Source: Phycisphaerae bacterium
GTDB lineage: Bacteria > Planctomycetota > Phycisphaerae > UBA1845 > Fen-1342
Assembly (NCBI GenBank): GCA_022842805.1
Contig: JALHOX010000044.1
Span: 1-7,470 of the forward strand
Reading direction: 5' to 3'
Length of the DNA stretch: 7,470 nucleotides
Shown: positions 1 to 5,190 of the stretch, one piece after another
Layout: each line of letters opens with the position of its first letter
Position numbering within the stretch: the first letter of the stretch is position 1
Translations under genes and position numbers: made by a program
Notes under the pieces: generated by a model
What the model was told of the DNA's origin: nothing
The model's database searches: none
The model's input: the letters and a program-made list of their open reading frames with translations, nothing else

Positions 1-1164
1 CCGCTCGATCGTCAGTCCGTTGGCGACGAAGCTGCTGCGCGAGTGATCGGTGATGCAGATGTACTGATAGCCGCGGGCGGCGGCGCCCTCGATCATCTGC
101 TCGATCGTGCAGCGTCCGTCGCTGGCGGTCGTGTGCATATGCAGATCGCCGCGGATGTCGGCCAGATCGATCAGGTCTGGCGGCGTTTCGCGCAGTTCAA
201 ATTCGCCGCGGTCTTCGCGTAACTCCGGGGGGATCCATGGCAGGCCGAGCTTGGCGTAAATGTCCTCTTCGTTGGCCCCCGCGAGTTGGGTTTCGCCGTC
301 ATTCAAGCCGTACTCGTTCAGGCTCCAGCCGCGCTTCACCGCCATCTCGCGCAGGCGCACGTTGTGGGCCTTGCTGCCGCTGAAGTACTGCAGCGCGGCG
401 CCGTACGACGCCGCGGGCACGACACGCAGGTCGACCTGAATCGCGCGGTCGTCGGCGTAGCTGAAGCGGATCGAGCCTTTGGTGTCGCCGGAGGCGAGGA
501 TTGCGTTGGGGTCGGCCAGCTTGGTGAAGGCCTGCACCACTTTCGCGCCGTCGTCGGCGATGCAGAGCAGGTCGATATCGCCGACGGTCTCGACGCCGCG
601 CCGCAGCGAGCCGGCGTGTTCGATGCGCTGCACGCCGGGCACCTTGCGGAGCTGCTGCTTGAACTGCTCGGCGATCTCCCAGGCGATTCCGAGCCGCGTG
701 CGGCCGACGGTGGTGGCGAGGAAATCGAGGCCGCGGCGGATGTTGTCGATGCTTTTTTCGGCGAAGCCCTTGAGCCCTGCGAGGGCGTTGTTTGCGAGGG
801 CGGTCTTCAGTGCGTCGATCGAATCGATGCCGCGTTCGCGCCAGAGCTGGGCGATCTTCTTGGGGCCGAGCCCCTGAATCTGACGCAGCCCGAGCAGGCC
901 TGCGGGCACCTCGGCCAGCAGTTCGTCGCGCAGGGCGAGTTTGCCGGTGGAGAGCAGCTCGCGGATCTTCTCGATCGAGGCCTTGCCGACGCCGGGCAGG
1001 CCGGCGAGTTCGTTACGGGCGGCGAGGTCGTTGATGTCGGCGGCGAGATCTTCGACGGTGCGCGCGATCTTGCGATAGGCGTTGACGCGAAAGGCGTCGT
1101 CGCCGCGGATTTCCATCAGATCGGCGATTTCCTCAAATTGTCGCGCCACGTCGGCGTTGGTCAT
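1..1164 (-). CDS. polX: DNA polymerase/3'-5' exonuclease PolX, C-terminus cut by window edge
   Basis: Family X DNA polymerase joined to a PHP nuclease domain, a bacterial repair enzyme that fills short gaps and trims 3' ends. I translated 388 residues by hand from the ATG at 1164-1162. The N-terminus (MTNADVARQFEEIADLMEI) is the usual PolX start. Two helix-hairpin-helix motifs follow, near residues 53-70 (LAGLPGVGKASIEKI) and 96-108 (IQGLGPKKIAQLW). The palm motif GSLRRGVETVGDIDLL (185-200) supplies metal ligands D196 and D198, and D245 in QVDLRV is the third. The PHP domain begins with GDLHMHTTASDG (H342, H344, D349) and continues with ITDHS (H374). The family is about 570-580 residues, so roughly 190 lie beyond position 1. 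No strong ribosome site precedes the ATG. The frame stays open upstream, but I saw no better start. The RRM gene 211 bp upstream on the same strand is separated from it by a terminator. Confidence 0.95.
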   Translation of the reverse strand, partial: MTNADVARQFEEIADLMEIRGDDAFRVNAYRKIARTVEDLAADINDLAARNELAGLPGVGKASIEKIRELLSTGKLALRDELLAEVPAGLLGLRQIQGLGPKKIAQLWRERGIDSIDALKTALANNALAGLKGFAEKSIDNIRRGLDFLATTVGRTRLGIAWEIAEQFKQQLRKVPGVQRIEHAGSLRRGVETVGDIDLLCIADDGAKVVQAFTKLADPNAILASGDTKGSIRFSYADDRAIQVDLRVVPAASYGAALQYFSGSKAHNVRLREMAVKRGWSLNEYGLNDGETQLAGANEEDIYAKLGLPWIPPELREDRGEFELRETPPDLIDLADIRGDLHMHTTASDGRCTIEQMIEGAAARGYQYICITDHSRSSFVANGLTIER

Positions 1165-1308
1165 GCGGTTGGCGTCCAGCTGGTAGGGGGCGAACCCGGC
1201 TGGCGGATGGTAGGGGGGCCGATCGCGACGGAGCAATCCGTGGGGGGCCGGGGTTGGGGGCGCTTGCGACGGTTGATCGGCCGGGGCGACGCTGCCGCAA
1301 ACGAAATA

Positions 1309-1331
1309 GGCGTCGCGACCATCGCGACGCC
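1309..1331 (-). terminator. Intrinsic terminator of the RRM gene
   Basis: A perfect 9-bp stem, GGCGTCGCG (1309-1317) and CGCGACGCC (1323-1331), closes a 5-nt loop. Read on the minus strand it lies 45 nt after the RRM stop codon and is followed by the T-rich stretch TATTTCGTTT. This is the classic Rho-independent form, and it implies that polX downstream needs its own promoter. The other strand also has a modest T-rich tail, but no plus-strand gene ends here. Confidence 0.7.
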
Positions 1332-1375
1332 CGGTTCGAATTTATGTTGAGCGAGCGTGCGGAATTGGCGGGTGG

Positions 1376-1825
1376 TTAATAGCGGTCGCCGCGATCGCCA
1401 CGGTCTCCGCGGTCGCCACGATCTCCGCGATCGCGACCGCCGCGACCGCCGCCGCCGTAGCCACCACCGCCTCCGCCGCCGCCGTAACCACCGCGGCCGC
1501 CGCCACCACCGCCGCCGCCGTACCCACCGCGACCGCCGCCGCCGCCCCCGCTGTAGCCTCCGCCGCCGGCGCGCGGTTCGCGCGGTTTGGCTTCATTGAC
1601 GGTGAGGGCGCGGCCGGCGTGCTGGGCGCCATTGAGGGCCTGAATGGCGGCCTGGGCTTCCTCGTCGGTGCTCATTTCGACGAAGCCGAAGCCCTTGCTC
1701 CGGCCGGTCTCTCGATCGTTGATCACTTCGGCGCTTCGAACCGTGCCATGCTGCGAAAGCAGCTCCTGCAGTTCCGAGCTGGTCACGGAGTAGGGAAGGT
1801 TCCCCACGTACAACTTACGACCCAT
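1376..1825 (-). CDS. RRM-domain RNA-binding protein with glycine-rich and RGD-repeat tail
   Basis: A 149-residue single-RRM protein, probably a cytoplasmic RNA chaperone or post-transcriptional regulator of the type found in cyanobacteria (Rbp) and planctomycetes. The RRM covers residues 2-80, with RNP2 as LYVGNL (5-10) and RNP1 as KGFGFVEM (44-51), so the aromatic RNA-stacking positions Y6, F46 and F48 are present. From residue 87 the chain is almost all glycine with spaced Tyr and Arg (GGYGGGG units), and it ends in five RGD triplets before a final Arg-Tyr. The ATG at 1825-1823 is chosen because GGAG (1837-1834) sits 8 nt upstream and the RRM begins at once. A longer frame running up to 1972 has no homology and crosses the leader. 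Related cyanobacterial genes are cold-inducible, and the long hairpin-bearing leader here would fit similar control, but that is inference. Confidence 0.93.
   Translation of the reverse strand: MGRKLYVGNLPYSVTSSELQELLSQHGTVRSAEVINDRETGRSKGFGFVEMSTDEEAQAAIQALNGAQHAGRALTVNEAKPREPRAGGGGYSGGGGGGRGGYGGGGGGGGRGGYGGGGGGGGYGGGGRGGRDRGDRGDRGDRGDRGDRY
1383..1436 (+). repeat. Period-9 tandem repeat coding for the RGD tail
   Basis: Six consecutive 9-bp units of the form CGRTCNCCR run from 1383 to 1436 inside the 3' end of the RRM gene. They alternate in a way that also gives an 18-bp period. On the coding strand they spell repeated Arg-Gly-Asp. The stretch from about 1437 to 1565 continues as low-complexity GCC/ACC triplets coding for the Gly-rich part. 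Confidence 0.85.
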
Positions 1826-1902
1826 CCAACGGTCTCCAAGCGGACAAACGGCGCGACCCTGTTTCACGCACTTTCCGGGTCGCAAGGGAAAGAAAAGTCG
1901 AG

Positions 1903-1925
1903 CGAAATCCGGCGTTCGGATTTCG
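1903..1925 (-). promoter_or_regulatory. Leader hairpin followed by a T-tract, upstream of the RRM gene
   Basis: A perfect 9-bp stem, CGAAATCCG (1903-1911) and CGGATTTCG (1917-1925), closes a 5-nt loop. On the minus strand it lies about 78 nt before the RRM start and is followed within about six bases by TTTTCTTT. It has the form of an intrinsic terminator or attenuator inside the leader. It could equally be a structural element that changes with temperature. The structure is seen directly, but the function is inferred. Confidence 0.5.
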
Positions 1926-2007
1926 GGCGAGGCGGGGTTGGAACGAACTGCGAAGCAAGCAAGCGCCCACACAGACAGACTGAGGCGTCAAACACGATCT
2001 GCTAAAA

Positions 2008-2035
2008 ATATTACTTTCCAAAATCGCTCCTGCAA
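2008..2035 (-). promoter_or_regulatory. Candidate sigma-70-type promoter of the RRM gene
   Basis: On the minus strand TTGCAG (2035-2030) and TAATAT (2013-2008) are separated by 16 bp and lie in the only AT-rich island of the region. Each hexamer is an imperfect match, but together they suit a promoter giving a leader of about 175 nt to the RRM start at 1825. The -35 element falls in the spacer of the 10-bp palindrome, so a protein bound there would block polymerase. Confidence 0.35.
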
Positions 2036-2046
2036 TGCGATTTTGG
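2018..2046. promoter_or_regulatory. 10-bp perfect palindrome, possible operator
   Basis: CCAAAATCGC (2018-2027) and GCGATTTTGG (2037-2046) are exact inverted copies around a 9-nt spacer. The symmetry has the size and spacing of a dimeric regulator site. It overlaps the candidate RRM promoter and lies 87 bp before the COX15 start, so it could act on either gene. It could alternatively form an RNA hairpin if transcription starts further upstream. Confidence 0.45.
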
Positions 2047-2132
2047 CGAATTTCGGGCTGCCGATGGGCCGGTCGGCGTTGGCGGCGCAAGGCGGCTGGA
2101 GCGGTCGCGATCGGGCAACTACACTCGGCGAT

Positions 2133-3551
2133 ATGTTCACGGGAACCACCTGCCCAGCGGACAAACGGCCCGGCTCCGCGGATGTGCTGACGATCGGGCT
2201 TGGCGCTGCAACTTCAATGTGGGTCGCGGGTTATCTGCTGCGACTGCCGGCAGGGCTGGCGGGCGACGGGGCTACGAACGCGGGCTGGATGGTGCCCAGC
2301 GGCGTCGTGTTCGGCGTCTTTGCGGCGATTTTGATGGCGGCGGGCTGGGTCGCGGGGCGCACCTTTTGCGGCTGTCCGCATCGAGTCTGGAAGGCGGGAT
2401 TGGTCGCGGGGGCGCTGAATCTGCTGGTGCTGGGGTCGGTGGTGGGGCGCGAGACTTCGCAGGATCTGATGCGCGTCGCGCTGCTGTGGGTGCCGGCGTC
2501 GCTGCTGGCGACGGTGGGGGTGATGGAGCTCGGGGCGCGGCTGGGGCGGCCGCGGGCAGCGACTGCCGAGCGTGCGATTGAGTGGCAGTTTGCGCTGGTT
2601 TGCGTTGTGATCGCGGCCACGCTGGCGCTGCTGATGGTGGGCGGAACGGTGACCGGTTTTCAGGCCGGGCTGGCGGTCGTCGATTGGCCCAACAGCTTTG
2701 GCTACAACATGTTTCTCTATCCGCTGTCGAAGATGACGGGCGGAATTTATTTCGAACATGCGCATCGGCTGTTTGGCTCGCTGGTCGGGCTTTGCACGCT
2801 GATCCTCGCGGTGCATCTGCAAATGCGCGAGTCGCGCGGCTGGGTGCGGCGGCTGGGGTGGGTGGCGTTTGTGATGGTGTGCGTGCAGGGGCTGATGGGC
2901 GGATTGCGTGTCACGGGGAAGCTGACGCTGAGCCAGGATCCGAGCGAGACGGCGCCGAGCATCGCGCTGGCGGTGGCGCACGGTGCTTTTGCGCAGCTTT
3001 TTTTGAGCGTGCTGGTTGTGCTGGCAGTGATTTCGACGCGGCGCTGGCGTGAGTTGCCGCGGGCGACGGCGGGGCAGACCGTTTCTAGTGATTTCGTGGC
3101 TTCGGCATTGCTGGTCGGTGCGATCTTTACGCAGATCGTCTTGGGGGCGATTTTCCGACATTACAACCACACGACCGGGCTCTATCTGCATCTTGGATTC
3201 GCGGTCGTGGTGGTGTTGTTGGGTTGCGTCGTGGCGATCCGGGCGTGGATGCTGGACGACGGCGTGCCGGTGTTGCCGGCGGCGGGGGATTGGCTGCTGA
3301 AGATGATCGGCTTGCAGACCGCGATGGGCTTTTTCGCGCTGATCGCGATCCAGTGGACCACGAGCGCGGGCAAGCCCGTGGCGGGAGAGGTACTGGTGAC
3401 GACCGGGCATCAGACGATGGGTGCGATCCTATTGGGGAGCGCGGTGATGTTGGCGATGTGGCGGGGGCGGGTGGTTGTCGGAGCGGCCGCCGCGGCCCCG
3501 GAGCCTGTCGCGGCTTCGCGCCGTGTCGAGGCCGCTCTGAGCACGAATTAG
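2133..3551 (+). CDS. COX15/CtaA-type heme A synthase with an extra N-terminal membrane domain
   Basis: Integral membrane oxidase that turns heme O into heme A for aa3-type cytochrome oxidase. It is 472 residues long. Residues 150-445 form the eight-helix COX15/CtaA core. The four heme-binding histidines sit in the even-numbered helices: H211 in EHAHRLFG (with E208), H283 in AVAHGAF, H353 in YLHLGF and H426 in TTGHQTMG. The loop after core helix 1 (GFQAGLAVVDWPNSFGYNMF) is typical of the family and lacks the cysteine pair found in some members. Residues 1-145 add about four more hydrophobic helices (near 17-37, 53-76, 88-104 and 115-136), not part of the standard core. The ATG at 2133 is preferred because the hydrophobic domain starts just after it. 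The frame is open back to 1938, but that part looks non-coding. The ribosome site is weak. No other cytochrome oxidase genes are in view. Confidence 0.9.
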   Translation: MFTGTTCPADKRPGSADVLTIGLGAATSMWVAGYLLRLPAGLAGDGATNAGWMVPSGVVFGVFAAILMAAGWVAGRTFCGCPHRVWKAGLVAGALNLLVLGSVVGRETSQDLMRVALLWVPASLLATVGVMELGARLGRPRAATAERAIEWQFALVCVVIAATLALLMVGGTVTGFQAGLAVVDWPNSFGYNMFLYPLSKMTGGIYFEHAHRLFGSLVGLCTLILAVHLQMRESRGWVRRLGWVAFVMVCVQGLMGGLRVTGKLTLSQDPSETAPSIALAVAHGAFAQLFLSVLVVLAVISTRRWRELPRATAGQTVSSDFVASALLVGAIFTQIVLGAIFRHYNHTTGLYLHLGFAVVVVLLGCVVAIRAWMLDDGVPVLPAAGDWLLKMIGLQTAMGFFALIAIQWTTSAGKPVAGEVLVTTGHQTMGAILLGSAVMLAMWRGRVVVGAAAAAPEPVAASRRVEAALSTN

Positions 3552-3554
3552 CCT

Positions 3555-3604
3555 GTCCGCGAGAGCGGGCGGCGGGGCGCTGCCGAGCGCCGGTTTCGAT
3601 TTCG
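3555..3604 (+). terminator. Terminator-like double hairpin after COX15
   Basis: Two stems follow the COX15 stop. GTCCGC-GAGA-GCGGGC (3555-3570) has one G-T pair and a GNRA loop. GGCGCT-GCCG-AGCGCC (3576-3591) is followed by GGTTTCGATTTCG. The second has the stem and T-rich tail of an intrinsic terminator, though the tail is interrupted. It suggests COX15 and the next gene are not tightly co-transcribed. Confidence 0.5.
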
Positions 3605-3690
3605 TGTGTTTACTCAATAGCGGACGCTGAGAGAGCTGGACTCGATCGCCTGGTCGGGGCGAAGGTCGGCGAGATGCCGGTGTGCCCCTT

Positions 3691-3694
3691 GGAG
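3691..3694 (+). promoter_or_regulatory. Ribosome binding site that decides a TTG start
   Basis: GGAG at 3691-3694 lies 8 nt before TTG at 3703, the same spacing as in the RRM gene (GGAG, 8 nt). The upstream in-frame GTG at 3682 has no comparable site. The TTG start gives MFISYRNVVLAGLGHH, which lines up with the beginning of known OleA proteins. Confidence 0.6.
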
Positions 3695-3702
3695 CGCTTG
3701 GC

Positions 3703-4770
3703 TTGTTCATTTCCTATCGCAACGTGGTGCTTGCCGGGCTTGGCCATCATTTGCCGGCGCGCGTGGTCACCTCGACGGAAATCGAAGATCGCATCGGCGC
3801 GACGCTGGCGAAGCTGCGCATTCCGCGCGGCCAGCTTGCGGCGATGACCGGCATCGTCGAGCGGCGCTGGTGGGACGCGGGCGAGACGCTGAGCGCGGCG
3901 GCGGGGGCGGCGGCTTCGCGGGCGATCGAGCAGGGGGGTATCAACCCGCGCTCGATCGGCGCGCTGATTTACGCCGGCGTGTGTCGCGAGCAGCTTGAGC
4001 CGGCGACGGCGTGCATGGTGGCTGATCGGGTGGGTGTTTCGGCGGGGGCGCAGGTCTATGACATTTCGAACGCGTGCCTGGGCGTGATGAACGGCATCCT
4101 GCAGGTCGCGAATCTGATCGAGCTGGGGCAGATCGAGTCGGGGCTCGTTTGTTCGGCGGAAACGGCGCAGCAGATCGTGGAGCTGACGATCGCGCGGCTC
4201 AACGCCGAACCGACGATGGAGAACTTCAAGACGGCTCTGGCGACGCTGACGGGCGGCTCGGGAGCGGGTGCGGTGTTGCTCTCACGCCGGCGCGAGGATG
4301 ACCGGCGGCCGCGATTGGTGGCGGCGGCGGTGAGGCAGGCCAGCGAACATCATCGATTGTGTCGCTGGGGACCGGACACCGGCCACCCCGCGAGCGCGCC
4401 GATGTACATGGAGACGCACGCCATTGATGTGCTGGAGCACGGCGTGAAGCTGGGTGTCGAGACGTGGGGAGAGTTGATGGCGGGCCTGTCTCAGCAGCCG
4501 GCTGCTCGATCGGGCGGCGCGGGTGTGATCGATAAGACGGTGTGCCACCAAGTGGGGAGCGCCAACCGCGACGCGATTTTGCGGGCACTGCGGCTGGGCC
4601 CGGAGCGCGACGTGGTGACCTATTCGCAGCTCGGAAACATGGGGACCGCCTCGCTGCCGGTCTCGGCATCACTCGCGGCGGATCAGGGGTTCTTTGAGGG
4701 CGGCGATCGCGTGGCGTGGCTGGGGATTGGGAGCGGGTTGAACTGCCTGATGCTGGGTTGGGATTGGTGA
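3703..4770 (+). CDS. OleA-like 3-oxoacyl-ACP synthase III family condensing enzyme
   Basis: Thiolase-superfamily enzyme of 355 residues. OleA joins two fatty acyl-CoA chains by a non-decarboxylative Claisen condensation to give a long beta-keto acid. FabH, in the same superfamily, starts fatty acid synthesis. Catalytic residues, numbered from the TTG start, are C125 in YDISNACLGVMNG, H282 in VCHQVG and N312 in QLGNMGTAS. E99 in QLEPATAC sits where OleA has the glutamate that reaches into the partner subunit's active site. The motif AETAQQIVE (152-160), the region near EHHRLCR (215-221) and the ending GIGSGLNCLM (341-350) also follow OleA rather than FabH, as recalled from Xanthomonas OleA. 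No oleB, oleC or oleD is adjacent, so olefin synthesis cannot be assumed. A GTG at 3682 would add seven residues. It lies 151 bp after COX15 with a terminator-like hairpin between. Confidence 0.85.
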   Translation: MFISYRNVVLAGLGHHLPARVVTSTEIEDRIGATLAKLRIPRGQLAAMTGIVERRWWDAGETLSAAAGAAASRAIEQGGINPRSIGALIYAGVCREQLEPATACMVADRVGVSAGAQVYDISNACLGVMNGILQVANLIELGQIESGLVCSAETAQQIVELTIARLNAEPTMENFKTALATLTGGSGAGAVLLSRRREDDRRPRLVAAAVRQASEHHRLCRWGPDTGHPASAPMYMETHAIDVLEHGVKLGVETWGELMAGLSQQPAARSGGAGVIDKTVCHQVGSANRDAILRALRLGPERDVVTYSQLGNMGTASLPVSASLAADQGFFEGGDRVAWLGIGSGLNCLMLGWDW

Positions 4771-4773
4771 GGC

Positions 4774-4829
4774 AGTTTCGAGTTTCGAGTTTCGAGTTTC
4801 GAATTTCGAGTGCAGAGTGTCGAGTGGAA
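4774..4829 (+). repeat. Heptanucleotide tandem repeat (AGTTTCG)n
   Basis: Four exact AGTTTCG units (4774-4801) and one AATTTCG (4802-4808) are followed in the same 7-bp phase by decayed units AGTGCAG, AGTGTCG and AGTGGAA. The array begins three bases after the OleA-like stop codon. Read in any frame it gives a 7-residue periodic peptide, which explains the spurious frames here. Confidence 0.85.
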
Positions 4830-4903
4830 GGCTGAAGACCTGCGTGTTCATTGGGAGCAGGTACTGGTCATCGATTCTGCAACTCGACACGTTGCACTCG
4901 AAA
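4804..4903. repeat. Long imperfect inverted repeat continuing the heptamer array
   Basis: Arms 4804-4824 and 4883-4903 are 21 nt each and match as inverted copies at 19 positions. The 58-bp spacer (4825-4882) contains no gene. Degenerate heptamers such as CAACTCG continue past the right arm to about 4930. The whole unit, about 4774-4930, looks like a dispersed intergenic hairpin repeat. It may also act as a terminator for the upstream gene, although no clean T-tract follows. Confidence 0.7.
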
Positions 4904-5013
4904 CCCGCAATTCTTTGAGTCTTCAACTCGAATCTTCGCCCCCGATCGGCGCAAGCCGTGCGCATGTCGCCGCGCAACGTCCGCATTGTCGCGCGAAAAT
5001 CGCTTTGACTTTG

Positions 5014-5029
5014 TGGCCCAAGTATTGAA
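5014..5029 (+). promoter_or_regulatory. Weak sigma-54-like promoter candidate for flagellin
   Basis: TGGCCCAAGTATTGAA resembles the -24/-12 consensus TGGCACG-N4-TTGCW with correct spacing and three mismatches, including A for the nearly invariant C of the -12 GC. It would give a leader of about 150 nt. I found no clear sigma-28 site. Flagellin genes often use sigma-54 or sigma-28, which is the only outside support. Confidence 0.22.
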
Positions 5030-5076
5030 GCGACCGAGCGGGTGGGTCGAATCATTTTGCGTTACGAGCAAGGGCC

Positions 5077-5139
5077 GCGTCCTGGTGGACGCAAGCGCCG
5101 GTTGCATGGGCAACCCGGGGCGTAAGGCGGAACGACGCC
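5077..5139 (+). ncRNA. Structured flagellin mRNA leader, three stem-loops
   Basis: Three stems lie end to end. GCGTCC-TGGT-GGACGC spans 5077-5092. CCGGTTGC-ATGG-GCAACC(C)GG spans 5098-5118 with one bulged C. GGCGT (5119-5123) pairs with ACGCC (5135-5139) around an 11-nt loop that carries GGA. GCGTT at 5059-5063 could alternatively pair with GACGC at 5134-5138 to enclose the set. This density of short stems 50-115 nt before a flagellin start suggests a regulatory leader. It may be a protein-bound site or an unrecognised riboswitch, and the class is not established. Confidence 0.4.
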
Positions 5140-5190
5140 TGCGCGACAACGAGCGCGACAGCCCGGAACGACCCGTGGAGGCTTTGAACG

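Larger units (their letters stand above)
1826..2132. other. Divergent intergenic region between the RRM gene and COX15
   Basis: About 307 bp between the two divergent starts. It contains the RRM ribosome site (GGAG, 1834-1837), a 6-bp stem (CTTTCC 1871-1876 with GGAAAG 1887-1892), a 9-bp hairpin (1903-1925), an AT-rich island (2001-2024) and a 10-bp palindrome (2018-2046). A frame in phase with COX15 is open across it, but its predicted peptide has no recognisable content. I read this stretch as regulatory. Confidence 0.7.
4931..5190 (+). other. Flagellin upstream and leader region
   Basis: A 260-bp stretch without a convincing gene. It holds a weak sigma-54-like motif (5014-5029), three consecutive stem-loops (5077-5139) and the flagellin ribosome site GGAGG (5177-5181). 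Short frames crossing it show no recognisable protein content. Confidence 0.6.

Noticed and set aside
1217..1282. 8-bp inverted repeat GGCCGATC / GATCGGCC
   Set aside because: The arms are short, 50 nt apart and made of motifs that are frequent in this GC-rich sequence, so it is likely chance.
286..1350. Long plus-strand open frame of 354 codons
   Set aside because: It is antisense to polX, whose minus-strand translation shows clear polymerase and PHP motifs. The plus frame is open only because of GC-rich codon bias.
1342..1632. Minus-strand Ala-rich frame of 96 codons
   Set aside because: It is a shifted frame over the Gly-rich part of the RRM gene. Its Ala/Val runs come from the GCC/ACC triplet repeats.
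1938..2132. Upstream extension of COX15 by 65 codons
   Set aside because: It crosses the AT-rich island and palindrome, has no hydrophobic or family-like content and would overlap the RRM leader.
2214..3410. Minus-strand frame of 398 codons opposite COX15
   Set aside because: Its composition, rich in Arg, His, Gln and Pro, is typical of the reverse strand of a GC-rich membrane protein gene. There is no recognisable domain.
4774..4930. CRISPR-like array
   Set aside because: The units are 7 bp, contiguous and without unique spacers.
4669..5055. Minus-strand frame with a SKFETRNSKLET-type periodic peptide
   Set aside because: The periodicity is the direct translation of the 7-bp DNA repeat. 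It overlaps the end of the OleA-like gene and has no ribosome site.
5065..5140. Cyclic-di-GMP-I riboswitch
   Set aside because: Short stretches look similar, but the GNRA tetraloop, the CAAA internal loop and the tetraloop receptor are not there. Kept only as an unclassified structured leader.
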